Assembly (NCBI RefSeq): GCF_000399685.1
Contig: NZ_KB976987.1
Coordinates: forward strand, 1,503,184-1,567,183
DNA: 64,000 nucleotides
Direction: 5' to 3'
DNA from: Acinetobacter pittii ANC 4050
GTDB taxonomy: Bacteria; Pseudomonadota; Gammaproteobacteria; Pseudomonadales; Moraxellaceae
The notes under the pieces were generated by a model. The model was not told where the DNA came from. It saw only the letters and a program-made list of their open reading frames with translations, and searched no databases. Shown in pieces: positions 18,537-27,646 of the stretch; position 1 is the stretch's first letter; every line of letters starts with the position of its first letter. The translations under genes and the position numbers were made by a program.

Positions 18537-19430
18537 TCAAACTAGCATCGACTGCTGAGCAGAGATACCCGCGAGTGCGCCCTGCGATGATGCTACGGTA
18601 ACTGAGGCCATAAGTGGATTAGCGAGATCACCAGCGGCATAGATACCAGGCATACTGGTTTCACGACGTTCATCAACTTTAAGAGCTATACCGAAAGGTG
18701 TATTGATCGTGGCAAGACCCAATGATTCATGTAAGCCTGCGGACGGCTTAGTGTCTGGATGTGCGAATAGAATATCAACCATGATATTTTGATGGTTATC
18801 AAGACCTACAGTTACTGTGCGCCCTTCGTTGTGGGCAATTTCGGTAATCAGACCTTCTACAACATTTACATTACGTCGTTCGAGATCTGCGAGAACATCA
18901 GCAGAAATCTCGTGACCATTGGTGAAGACTGTTAATGTACTCGTCCAATCATGATATAGACGTACATAATTGTGGGACTTTGGACCAGACCAGACGAGTC
19001 CCCAATGTTGTTCAGCAACTTCAAAACCATCGCAATAAGGGCAAGGCACAATAGATGCACCCCAATTTTCAGCGAAACCAGAAATATTAGGCATCTGATC
19101 GACCACACCATAGCTTAAGATAAGGCGGCGTGCGCCCATAGTTTTGCCATCGTGAGTCAGAACAGAAAAGTTATCGATAGAACCAGAGATGCTTTCGGCC
19201 CGAGCATTGACTAACTGAATCGTTGGATAGCGTTCTAGCTGCCGACGTGCTTCAGCTAAGATTTCTAGCGGCGGTTTATGGTCATGTCCAAGCAGTCCAT
19301 GAGAATGACTAGCAAAGCGATTGCGTGGAAGGCCAGTGTCAAGAACAGTGACCTTACGACGGGCACGGCCGAGTTGCAGCGCAGCGGCAAGACCCGCAAA
19401 GCTGCCTCCTATAATAATGACGTCATCCAT
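18537..19430 (-). CDS. TrxB-like NAD(P)/FAD-dependent oxidoreductase
   Basis: The 297-residue flavoprotein has the FAD motif GGSFAG (residues 8-13), a redox-active CPYC (Cys130/Cys133) at the place of the thioredoxin-reductase disulfide, and the second FAD motif GIYAAGDLA near the C-terminus. The length and motifs match the class of thioredoxin-reductase homologues that act on small disulfides or sit in gene clusters with regulators. It is divergent from a TetR gene with repeats in between, so it is probably the TetR target. The actual substrate is unknown. Confidence 0.88.
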   Translation of the reverse strand: MDDVIIIGGSFAGLAAALQLGRARRKVTVLDTGLPRNRFASHSHGLLGHDHKPPLEILAEARRQLERYPTIQLVNARAESISGSIDNFSVLTHDGKTMGARRLILSYGVVDQMPNISGFAENWGASIVPCPYCDGFEVAEQHWGLVWSGPKSHNYVRLYHDWTSTLTVFTNGHEISADVLADLERRNVNVVEGLITEIAHNEGRTVTVGLDNHQNIMVDILFAHPDTKPSAGLHESLGLATINTPFGIALKVDERRETSMPGIYAAGDLANPLMASVTVASSQGALAGISAQQSMLV

Positions 19431-19651
19431 AGTAATAGGCTCCTAATTTAAATCAAGAAGTTAGCTGATGCCTGAGTTTCAATACCTTGATCAGATATTT
19501 ACTTGTAACAGGCAATTAATACACTTCGATATTGCAGAGAAAGTCACCCATCACTGTGCTGCCCCATCGAACAACATGGCGTTAGATATGCAGGAGGAGA
19601 TCTAGGTCTAAAAGACATCGCTGAGATCTAATCACTGGCTTGCACATTTTG

Positions 19652-19690
19652 GATACTTCATGGTATCGTAATTCAGTAATTAAGATACTG
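19652..19690. promoter_or_regulatory. Repeats between the flavoprotein and TetR genes (candidate TetR operator)
   Basis: GATAC-N6-GTATC (19652-19667) forms an inverted repeat, and a further CAGTA/TACTG pair follows at about 19675-19690. They sit 20-60 bp before the proposed TetR start. This position is typical for autoregulation plus control of the divergent gene. The assignment is inferred. Confidence 0.4.
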
Positions 19691-19708
19691 TCAAGGACTA
19701 TAATTATT

Positions 19709-20353
19709 GTGAGCGAGAAAAAAAGAAGTCAGCGTGGTCGGCCAGTCAATCAAGCATTAGCTCAAACGATAGTAGATGCTGCGTATGAACTTTTTGTCGA
19801 ATTGGGTTTTCAAGCAGCAACATTGGACAAAGTTGCTCAGAAAGCAAAGATATCGAAGCTTAGTATCTATCGACATTTTGAAAATAAAGAAGCCCTTTTC
19901 AGCGCAGCAATATTAGATCGGTGCCAACAGTTTGCACCACAAACTCTTTTTGAAGGGCTCCAAGGTTCGGCCGAAGAACAGCTCATGGCGGTGGGATCTT
20001 CCCTGCTGCGTACGTTATTAAGCCCAGACGTTCGTAGTGTCGAGGCTATGATCGTAGCCGATAAGACAAACCAAAAGACATTAAGCAAGCTCCATTATGA
20101 AGCTGGCCCTACTCATGTCATCGCCCAAATTGAAATCCTACTACTCCAATTGCATAAAAAAGGAACTTTGAACATACCCGATCCTTTTCAATCGGCTCGA
20201 ATGTTTGCCGCACTTTTTAAAGGGTGTGATCTGTTAATGATTGCGCGTTTTGATGAAGCACGAGCAACGGACGACCATGAAATCGAATCCTATTGTCGAT
20301 CGGCTGTCAAAATGTTCATCACGGCTCATGGTGGCAACGACAAGACGGGTTAA
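19709..20353 (+). CDS. TetR/AcrR-family transcriptional regulator
   Basis: The N-terminal helix-turn-helix (AATLDKVAQKAKISKLSIYRHFENKEALF) is a standard TetR DNA-binding domain, and the C-terminal helical region binds an unknown ligand. A GTG at 19709 follows AAGGA and gives 214 residues starting at SEKKRSQRGRP. The longer ATG frame from 19640 would add an odd hydrophobic tail across the operator region, so I prefer the GTG. It is divergent from the TrxB-like oxidoreductase and probably represses it. Confidence 0.85.
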   Translation: MSEKKRSQRGRPVNQALAQTIVDAAYELFVELGFQAATLDKVAQKAKISKLSIYRHFENKEALFSAAILDRCQQFAPQTLFEGLQGSAEEQLMAVGSSLLRTLLSPDVRSVEAMIVADKTNQKTLSKLHYEAGPTHVIAQIEILLLQLHKKGTLNIPDPFQSARMFAALFKGCDLLMIARFDEARATDDHEIESYCRSAVKMFITAHGGNDKTG

Positions 20354-20361
20354 TACGCCTT

Positions 20362-20430
20362 GCCGTTGCAAATAACACCTTATCTTTAGCACCATTCATA
20401 TAGCGAACATCAGCCTATAGGCCCTTATTT
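20362..20430 (-). pseudogene. paaI: Degenerate internal fragment of paaI
   Basis: About 65 bp here match the interior of the intact paaI gene (around 27951-28015) with only about five or six mismatches, in the same orientation. Translated in the paaI frame it reads ADVRYMNGAKDKVLFATA, against ADIRYMSGAKDRVLFATA in the intact copy, with a stop just before it. No other part of paaI is present. It marks the left side of the 20.4-27.9 kb island. Confidence 0.8.
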
Positions 20431-20441
20431 AGGTATATGTC

Positions 20442-20996
20442 TTAAACGAACCCTTCAAAAAAACAATCCAACACCTTTTCTCTCTCATCCATTTGATTTG
20501 AGTCTAAAAGCTGAATGATTGCGCCTTCAATCATATATAAAAACAGTTTGGCGTCTTGAAAAGTCGCATCGGTTTTTAGTTTTATAAGTTGGCTATAGAT
20601 TTCATTAATCAGCCATGTTCTATATTTAATCGCAACTTGATAGGTGTTTGGATAGATCAGTTTCGTTTCAAAAATGGCTTTAAATAATAAATAGTAAAGT
20701 CCCTCTACATCGGTGTGTAAAAAATAAAGCTTTTTAAGTTTATCAGTCGCGCTTGTGACTTGGTCGTACTCAACAATTGAAACCACTTTTTCTTTTAAAC
20801 GTTCTTTTTGTACGATCAAACAAATTTCAATAAATCGCTCTTTTGAATGAAAAAAGTTATAAAAAGTCGCTTTGGTAATTTCACACTCTTTCACGATTCG
20901 ATCTACCCCAACGGTATGAAAGCCACGGTGGTGAAATAAATCAATCGACTTATTGATGACGTGTATGGCACGGGAAGAAAGCACTAAATTTGGCAT
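20442..20996 (-). CDS. TetR/AcrR-family transcriptional regulator
   Basis: From the ATG at 20996 the protein has 184 residues, starting MPNLVLSSRAIHVINKSIDLF. It has a typical TetR helix-turn-helix (GVDRIVKECEITKATFYNFFHSKERFIEI) and a helical ligand domain. A longer frame from 21092 lacks support. It abuts the paaI fragment and has no obvious divergent target gene; the next plus-strand feature is a structured non-coding region. The ligand is unknown. Confidence 0.85.
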   Translation of the reverse strand: MPNLVLSSRAIHVINKSIDLFHHRGFHTVGVDRIVKECEITKATFYNFFHSKERFIEICLIVQKERLKEKVVSIVEYDQVTSATDKLKKLYFLHTDVEGLYYLLFKAIFETKLIYPNTYQVAIKYRTWLINEIYSQLIKLKTDATFQDAKLFLYMIEGAIIQLLDSNQMDEREKVLDCFFEGFV

Positions 20997-21232
20997 AGTT
21001 TTACCGTTATAAATTCTTGTTGTTTCTAAGCGAGATACTTTTTTGGGAGAAAAAAAGGCATAGCAAAGCCGTAAAGACTGTGCTTGGCACATCTCAAATT
21101 TGTTGTTGCTAAGTTTTAAGTAAAAATGACTTTAAGCCTGAAAACCTTAGGGCGTTCAAGCTGCTTTATTTTTTAAGCTGTGTCGTTATAGCTTTTGGCA
21201 TTGAGAGCCAAGAAATAATAGATGTGCAAAGC

Positions 21233-21500
21233 CAACTCCTTTTTATTGGGAGTTCTGCCGACATTAAAATTATGGTGGCAGAACGAGAAAGGGTTCGCGG
21301 ACTGGTTTCGACTCCAGCACACCCGAAGGTGTCCCTCTCCCGTCCTACCGCTACGGGAGGGAACGAGGAGTTTTCACATAAGACTATTCCTCAGAAGAAA
21401 TAATCCTGATGTGGTCGAAAAAAGCGGTCCGCGACGACCGACTGGCAATGTGGCCAGCAGGCAAAGAATAGTGCCCAACCCTTTTGCAGTCAAGCACGCA
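21233..21500 (+). ncRNA. Strongly structured candidate RNA, possibly of phage C4/Icd-Ash type
   Basis: The stretch is GC-rich for the region and packed with perfect hairpins: GTTCTGCC/GGCAGAAC (21252-21284), CTGG/CCAG (21302-21317), ACACC-CGAA-GGTGT (21319-21332), CTCCCGT/ACGGGAG (21337-21359), CGGTC/GACCG (21425-21440) and CTGGC/GCCAG (21442-21457). TCGCGGAC at 21295-21302 is also complementary to 21427-21434. A 98-residue frame (21222-21518) runs through it and ends NPFAVKHAKCHLF, recalling frames annotated in prophages next to C4 antisense RNA. I favour an RNA role over a protein. The strand is assumed to be plus. Confidence 0.4.
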
Positions 21501-21694
21501 AAATGCCATTTGTTTTAAATTAAATCATTAGAAAAGTAAGGCTAAATAATGAGGGAGTTATTGTTAAGTGGGGCGTTATAGAGGGAGGAAATAAAAAACA
21601 GCATACTGATAAGCTGTGTGAGATGTACGTGAGTATTTTATATAGGGTATATTATGTGAATGTTAAAAAATAAATATAGTTTTTGGGAAATTAA

Positions 21695-22309
21695 ATGAAT
21701 AAAAAAGAATCATTAATAACTGTAACAGATGTTGGAATCGAAGTATTAAGTGATGGAGCACCAATTGTTTCTCCAATATATAAGTTATTCAAAGCTGGTC
21801 AACATGCTTTTATTCAAAATAGGATCAATAATTTTGTGAAAGCAGCAAATATTGAACATTCGATTTTAGAAAAAATTATTGATGATGAAGACTATACAAA
21901 CATCTTATTCTTATCATTAGATGTTGTATCTAAAACAACTTGTAAGATAGCAATTGCATCATTGGCATTGATATATAAAAATCATAAAGAGAATACTCAA
22001 TTTATTAAAAGATCATTGCGAGCTTTTAAAGAAATTGATGATTTAACATTATCTGTTTTTGAAAAAATATATGAAGGGTATACTGATACTAGCGAAGCGC
22101 TGCATTTTACTGAAAAAAAAGAAGATGGTCTTTATTTTATAAATGAATATGATGAGGTTTTGGATCTCATAAATAGAGGTTTTTTCAGCCAAGTCGCCTC
22201 TTCTAACCATATTACAACTAAATTCAGACCACTTTCTGCAATCAAGAACTCCTCAACTGATGTGTTTTATAAAACTATACAAGAAGCTAAAAAATTGATA
22301 TCGACCTAG
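21695..22309 (+). CDS. Hypothetical island protein (204 aa)
   Basis: The protein is soluble and mostly helical, with an early segment DVGIEVLSDGAPIVSPIYKLFKAG and a later winged-helix-like or regulatory-looking half. I recall a similar layout in uncharacterised proteins of mobile islands, but I cannot name a family. Its 3' end is only 6 bp from the 3' end of the NACHT gene on the other strand. It is therefore a tail-to-tail neighbour rather than an operon partner. The low GC suggests foreign origin with the rest of the island. Confidence 0.7.
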   Translation: MNKKESLITVTDVGIEVLSDGAPIVSPIYKLFKAGQHAFIQNRINNFVKAANIEHSILEKIIDDEDYTNILFLSLDVVSKTTCKIAIASLALIYKNHKENTQFIKRSLRAFKEIDDLTLSVFEKIYEGYTDTSEALHFTEKKEDGLYFINEYDEVLDLINRGFFSQVASSNHITTKFRPLSAIKNSSTDVFYKTIQEAKKLIST

Positions 22310-22315
22310 TAGTTT

Positions 22316-25300
22316 CTAAACCAATTTTAAGTTTTTACTTAATCTTTCAATATCTAAAACCACTATTTCAATTTGCCCAGATTTTGCAGCTTGGCTACTT
22401 TCAATCAACATATCCTTTAACTGATCAGCGGTAGTAGGAATAAGTTCTCCTCTACCTCGGCTTTTTAACTTCTTATTGTCAGTCCTTGGGCCAAACCATA
22501 GCACAAGATAGATACCTCTACCCTCGGCACGCCAGTCTTGTGCATATAATTTATTGAGCTGATTATCAGCACCAGTCCATAATTCAGAATGCCATTGCCC
22601 TTTTACTTCAATTGGTAAACGTAATTGCCCTACAGTACATCCTATATCAGCTTCTTTATCATCAGCTTCATGAACTTCCACCTCATAAACTACTTCGTTA
22701 CTTCCTTGTCGGAGCAATCCTATCAAATGATCTCGACAGCGCTCTTCTTTATATGGTTTAGCATTATCATCATAAAAACCACGCCAAGATTCTGCATCAT
22801 CACTTCTGATTTTAGCTTGAACTATAGTTAGTTCTTCTAGAATAAAAGCTTGCAAGTCAGAGATAGACTGAGGGGGTAGATCTTCTGAAATTGCTTTAAT
22901 TTGTTCAATTGTAGGAGGCGTATATAAACTCTCAACTCGTATTTGTTTTTGTTCATACTGTAAAGTCTTAATTAAATCTGTATAACTATCTAGCTCTGCA
23001 TTCTTAAGCCGCTCTAATGCTCTAGAAGCTTCATCACTAGGATTTTTAGCTAACTGAGCAACAATCCCCTTAAGAAAGTCAGCAGCATCCCAAGGTTGCC
23101 TATCCCCTGAATACACTCCTCTAGGATGACCTACATCGGGATATTCATATCGAAATGTATTCATTATCCATTCTAATAAGTTAACACTTAGCTGAAAGTT
23201 TGCTTTATTTTCTCGATATCTTCCATTTAACCTATCTCTAATAGTCCAAATAAAATCTCTATCGGATAACTCTTTTTGAAATTTTTTAATCGTCTCTTCA
23301 AAATCTATAATTAAACCTATACCAATCCAATTTTTCTTCTGTTCAATATTTTCAGGCTTTGTACGTTGTGATAGAAATTTTTTTAGAAAATCAAACTGGC
23401 CTGCATAAAGCAAACTGTTTACTATTTCTAATTCTGGATCAATAGAAATAAGTGAAAATCTTTCCATCCATCGTTTAGCTAAATCAATATTGAAATTTTT
23501 ATACTTCGCACCATTCAGAATATTAGCTAAACCTTGAATATAAGTAAATCTGCTTTGAAATAGGGGTTCATAAAATAATTGTAGTGCTTCTTCTAAACGT
23601 CCACGTCTCATCAACTCATTTTCAATTTCCTCGAATACTTCAGGAATTTTTACATCTTGGTCATATCGATGATTCATTAATGTAAAATAACCCGAAAATA
23701 AGCGCTCATCAGGTAGATCACCCAAGCCAATATTTTTTCGAACACGCTCTACCAATGCGGCAATGAGGATAAAGCATTCATTATAAATTTTACCTTCTTT
23801 TCTAATTTCCAGAATATCTTCAGCCTTTACTTTGGAGGCACTATTCGTTAGAAAGTTTTCAAACCCTTCCATACAAATATTTGTTATTTCATCCCCTAGC
23901 CATGCCGCAATACTTTGGTGAGGTACAGGTTTACTATTATTATCGTTTAATCTTTTTAAATATGTTCTTGCAGGATTCAGAATCAGCTTATAATCACCTT
24001 TACGTAATAACTCACTATTTTCATGATAAAATTTCTGCTCTTTAGCTTGAAGTTCTTTTTGTTCCTTTTCTAGCTTTTGTCTACGTAAATTATTCTTAAT
24101 TTCCCAATTATCTAGTTGTCTAATAGAAATTTGCTCTAACCATAGCTTATCTTTTACATTACCTCTAGTAAAAGGTAGTGCTACATTACGAGCTTCCTGA
24201 CCTATCTCACCATCATGTTGTAATAACTGAACAATTTCTTTCCAACGCTCATCCCTAGGATTAGTTAAAAACATATTTTCTAATAATAAAATAACATCGT
24301 TTTCATTCGGTATAAGACCTAATGATGCTTGTGAAAGATTTCTAGATCGTTGCCCTATAAGCTTCTCATTGGTCAGTTCAAGAAGGACAAAGCTCTGTAT
24401 TTTTTGTCTTAATAAATTATTCGTCCGGAAAAAGTTTTCTAATTCTTTTATTTTTTCATTATTGTAACCATAGCTATAATCAAATTCTTCAAGCCATCTC
24501 CATAATTTTTCAACTGGAATTTCTTTAAAATTAAGAATTCTTAATATTAAATGAGATAGAAGATTCTTTATTTCATATCTTTCATCATGTTGAAATTGGT
24601 TTTCTTCTGACTTTAAATATTCAATAAAAACATCAAGAAATTTTTCTATTTGACCATCAGGTAGATCAATTTCGATAAACCAAAGTGGTCCCGAAACAGT
24701 TTCTCCAGTCTTTAAGTATGAGTAAGCTAAAGTGGCTATTAGCTTACTATCAATTCTGTTATATCCAATATCTTGTAGTAGCTCTAAAGCTAGTCGGAAT
24801 GATGATTCATCATTAAATTTAGAGAGATTAAGATAAATTTCTTCCCAATCTATTAGTTGCTTTTGAATTGCTAATGTTTCACCAGCAGCTTTACGAATCG
24901 CATACTCTATCTCAGTCTCTAAAACTAACTTCTTTAAAACTTCAATAAAATAAGCTGGCAATTGAAATGATTGAATAGATTCAAGTAAAAAAATTCTAAA
25001 CGTAAAAGAAATTTCATAATTTAAAAGAGTATCTTTAATTTGGCTTAAAATAACTGGTGTGGTGAAAGCCCGAATCTGATAGCTATTTCGTTTATAAAAC
25101 CTAGGATTATTTTCTGCTAAGTTTTCTATACTAGACAATAAAACTTTAGCTTGTTCTACTGAAAGATTATCGACATCCCCATATTCTAATATTCCGATTG
25201 GATCGGATTTAATAACTTCGAAAGCTAAATTATGATCCATAATTAACCATGCATGCATACCACGTAAATTAGCAGGAACAAGCTGATATGCATGAAAAAA

Positions 25301-26263
25301 AGATAGAAGACGTTTTCTTTTACGGCTCGTATTTGCTTGTTTAATTAGCCATTTAGCACCTAAAAACTCTCCTATCCTACGATGTAAATAGGTAAAGCGT
25401 TCAACACCATTAGCTTTAAATAAGCGAGAACCAATTACATTTTCAATATACTGTCCATTTTCAAGACTTTTTATTTCACTTATTGGCAATTCACCATCAT
25501 CAATCCTGTGAATAGGCTTCCTAGCAATAGCTTCATTTGCTGACAATATTAAACTTCCAAATGCAGCTCCTGCTACTTCAAGTTCAGTTTCTTTGGATAG
25601 TTGTCTTTCTATCTTCTGTTCAGAATGTTCAATTCTTAATAAGCCAACTGCTTGTTCAAAAAGTTGAGTTAATGTTTCAGGTAGTTGAGTCGACCTAGCT
25701 ACTTCTGAAATCAAATTTAATGTTTGTGGATTACCCAATAGTCCTTCTAAGCCGAGGTTTACAAAATGGTTCACAACATTCAGTGCTTGCTCATTTCCTA
25801 TTTTTTCACATAAGAAATCATTCATATCACTTTGAGAGAAAGGATTTAAATGAAGTTCTAGTGGTTCAATATTATATTGTTCTTTAATTGCTACTAAACC
25901 AGTAGCACTACGCCAATCTGCTACACGACAAGACAAAACAAACTGTGGATAATCAAGTTCTCCCAATTTTTGCAAAACTAAATCGATACCATCTCCATCC
26001 TTAGATGAACTCAATTCGTCCAAAGCATCGATTACAAGAACTTTTTTATTATTTAGCAAAGTATTAGGTTTATGACGATAGATTAACTGTCGAGCAGTAC
26101 AATATGCAAAATTATCCAAGCTTCCTAACCACTCAAGCAGGCAAGATTTTCCCATACCTGCTTCCCCTAGAATAACTAAGGAGTTATCTATATTAGGTAA
26201 ATCTTCTTGAGTTACTGGCAAATACTCTTTTTCAACTTGATACCACAAAGTTCGTTTAATCAT
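22316..26263 (-). CDS. NACHT-type NTPase with C-terminal PD-(D/E)xK nuclease-like domain, putative anti-phage protein
   Basis: This is a 1315-residue single-chain protein. Near the N-terminus are a Walker A (GEAGMGKS, 33-40), a Walker B with the extra acidic residue typical of NACHT proteins (VLVIDALDE, 75-83) and a sensor region LSCRVADW (110-117). A very long helical repeat-like middle follows (about 330-1130). At the C-terminus, D1206 and the pair E1219-x-K1221 in LPIEVKG fit the PD-(D/E)xK nuclease core. STAND/NACHT proteins with nuclease domains are known bacterial immune sensors, but the well-known Avs nucleases have the effector at the N-terminus. The ligand and the activity are not shown. 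Confidence 0.8.
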   Translation of the reverse strand: MIKRTLWYQVEKEYLPVTQEDLPNIDNSLVILGEAGMGKSCLLEWLGSLDNFAYCTARQLIYRHKPNTLLNNKKVLVIDALDELSSSKDGDGIDLVLQKLGELDYPQFVLSCRVADWRSATGLVAIKEQYNIEPLELHLNPFSQSDMNDFLCEKIGNEQALNVVNHFVNLGLEGLLGNPQTLNLISEVARSTQLPETLTQLFEQAVGLLRIEHSEQKIERQLSKETELEVAGAAFGSLILSANEAIARKPIHRIDDGELPISEIKSLENGQYIENVIGSRLFKANGVERFTYLHRRIGEFLGAKWLIKQANTSRKRKRLLSFFHAYQLVPANLRGMHAWLIMDHNLAFEVIKSDPIGILEYGDVDNLSVEQAKVLLSSIENLAENNPRFYKRNSYQIRAFTTPVILSQIKDTLLNYEISFTFRIFLLESIQSFQLPAYFIEVLKKLVLETEIEYAIRKAAGETLAIQKQLIDWEEIYLNLSKFNDESSFRLALELLQDIGYNRIDSKLIATLAYSYLKTGETVSGPLWFIEIDLPDGQIEKFLDVFIEYLKSEENQFQHDERYEIKNLLSHLILRILNFKEIPVEKLWRWLEEFDYSYGYNNEKIKELENFFRTNNLLRQKIQSFVLLELTNEKLIGQRSRNLSQASLGLIPNENDVILLLENMFLTNPRDERWKEIVQLLQHDGEIGQEARNVALPFTRGNVKDKLWLEQISIRQLDNWEIKNNLRRQKLEKEQKELQAKEQKFYHENSELLRKGDYKLILNPARTYLKRLNDNNSKPVPHQSIAAWLGDEITNICMEGFENFLTNSASKVKAEDILEIRKEGKIYNECFILIAALVERVRKNIGLGDLPDERLFSGYFTLMNHRYDQDVKIPEVFEEIENELMRRGRLEEALQLFYEPLFQSRFTYIQGLANILNGAKYKNFNIDLAKRWMERFSLISIDPELEIVNSLLYAGQFDFLKKFLSQRTKPENIEQKKNWIGIGLIIDFEETIKKFQKELSDRDFIWTIRDRLNGRYRENKANFQLSVNLLEWIMNTFRYEYPDVGHPRGVYSGDRQPWDAADFLKGIVAQLAKNPSDEASRALERLKNAELDSYTDLIKTLQYEQKQIRVESLYTPPTIEQIKAISEDLPPQSISDLQAFILEELTIVQAKIRSDDAESWRGFYDDNAKPYKEERCRDHLIGLLRQGSNEVVYEVEVHEADDKEADIGCTVGQLRLPIEVKGQWHSELWTGADNQLNKLYAQDWRAEGRGIYLVLWFGPRTDNKKLKSRGRGELIPTTADQLKDMLIESSQAAKSGQIEIVVLDIERLSKNLKLV

Positions 26264-26367
26264 TTATCTTTTAAGCACCTAATTTTTGGAATATCTTGTA
26301 AGAAAAATCTAATCATATACTAGATAAAAACAAAAGCACCTATCCTTGACTGTAGATTCAGCTTTTA

Positions 26368-26383
26368 TCATTAGGCCTAATGA
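26368..26383. promoter_or_regulatory. Palindrome upstream of the NACHT gene
   Basis: TCATTAGGCCTAATGA is a perfect 16-bp palindrome about 105 bp before the NACHT start, in a 293-bp gap without genes. It could be an operator. No regulator for it is evident inside the gene itself. Confidence 0.35.
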
Positions 26384-26518
26384 AGGCTTAAAATATTATA
26401 GTTAAATGAATTCCCTACTATTTATTATAGATATTTTTATTTATACATACACTATTATGGTTGGCTAGAATACAACTAAATTAAATTTTCAATCAAATAA
26501 AATTATTAAAATTCATAA

Positions 26519-26547
26519 AAAATAGTCTATCAATGATAGACTATTTT
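26519..26547 (-). terminator. Terminator after the island membrane-protein gene
   Basis: A 13-bp perfect stem (AAAATAGTCTATC / GATAGACTATTTT) with a 3-nt loop and A/T tails lies 10 bp beyond the stop codon. It separates this gene from the NACHT gene, so they are probably separate transcripts. Confidence 0.8.
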
Positions 26548-26556
26548 TACAAACCA

Positions 26557-27327
26557 TTAATCTTCTAATTTTTTTACTATAACTTTAAGATGCTGCCCAC
26601 TTCCTTCCATAATTAAAAAATAATTATTTGCATGCAATCTAGTTCTTTTATCTTTGTCGATCTTTGGATAATTATATAAATATTGATAATCTACATAATA
26701 AGCAATATATCGAATAGATGGATAAAATGAAGATTGATGGTTAACAATAAATTGAAACATTCCTGCCAACAATAGACTATTAATAGAAAAAGCCAAGAAA
26801 TGTAAAAAAACCCTATGATCAAGATTAATTTTATAATTCAGATTAGCCCTACCTGATATTACTAAAAATGGATGAATAAAAACATATAGGTAGTTTTTAA
26901 ACATCAATAATATCAAATATATAAAAATTCCTAAATAGATTATAATAAAGATAAAAATTGTAAATGCTATTGCTGCTGGAATATAACAAAGAAGTACTAA
27001 TAAATGTAAGGTAAGACTAAAATCTTCAGCTGGCAAACCAAAACTTTGTACAATTAACTCCTGAGCATAAACATTTGAAAACCACAATATAAACAAGTTA
27101 ATTATACTAAACGCAAATATATAAAATGGCTTTCCTCTTATATTATCCTTATAAAAATTAATTGCCCAAATTATAAAACCAACCTCAATAGCAACAACAC
27201 CAGATAATAAAATTACTTGTGAATAAATTAACTTATGACATAAGGCATATATTATTAGCAACATAAAACCTAACAGGTAACTCTTATAATAATTTTTTTG
27301 CTTCAATTCATTCAACGAAAAACCCAC
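26557..27327 (-). CDS. Polytopic membrane protein of unknown function
   Basis: The 256-residue protein has about five hydrophobic segments, roughly at residues 18-36, 40-58, 68-85, 105-145 (probably two) and 172-190. A C-terminal soluble tail of about 60 residues ends in GSGQHLKVIVKKLED. There is no signal peptide. The family is not recognised. It is read in the same direction as the NACHT gene, but a strong terminator lies between them. Membrane proteins next to defence NTPases can be effectors, though nothing in the sequence proves this. Confidence 0.7.
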   Translation of the reverse strand: MGFSLNELKQKNYYKSYLLGFMLLIIYALCHKLIYSQVILLSGVVAIEVGFIIWAINFYKDNIRGKPFYIFAFSIINLFILWFSNVYAQELIVQSFGLPAEDFSLTLHLLVLLCYIPAAIAFTIFIFIIIYLGIFIYLILLMFKNYLYVFIHPFLVISGRANLNYKINLDHRVFLHFLAFSINSLLLAGMFQFIVNHQSSFYPSIRYIAYYVDYQYLYNYPKIDKDKRTRLHANNYFLIMEGSGQHLKVIVKKLED

Positions 27328-27646
27328 ATCAACCTCACATACATATATAAAAAAAATATAATCAACAAATAAACCAAAGAAAATTTAAAATCAACTTTAG
27401 GCATTGCACAATTATAATACATTTTATTTAAGTGTAAAAATTATGCTTAATCCAGAGTATTTTTATTAATTTATTTTTAACAATTAAAATTATATTTAAG
27501 ATTTAATAATTATTAATATTTTAATTATAATTATTTTATTTCAGTTTCATAATTAAATTAATTCTTCATACTACTTATACCAAAAATTAAAAAAGTTTAA
27601 TTATGATAAATTTTTCGAGTTGGATATACTCTGACATGTGGCATAA
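27328..27646. other. AT-rich gap upstream of the membrane-protein gene
   Basis: This stretch is extremely AT-rich and I see no gene in it. It should contain the promoter of the minus-strand membrane-protein gene. A short plus-strand frame near its end reads INFSSWIYSDMWHKV and then stops. It may be the upstream part of the remnant that follows. Confidence 0.4.

Noticed and set aside
19640..19708. Longer N-terminus for the TetR protein
   Set aside because: The extra residues cross the inverted repeats of the likely operator; the GTG at 19709 follows AAGGA and fits the family start.
21222..21518. 98-residue frame as a real protein
   Set aside because: It runs through a dense set of perfect hairpins, and the amino acid sequence looks like a by-product of RNA structure. 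Kept only as part of the candidate RNA.
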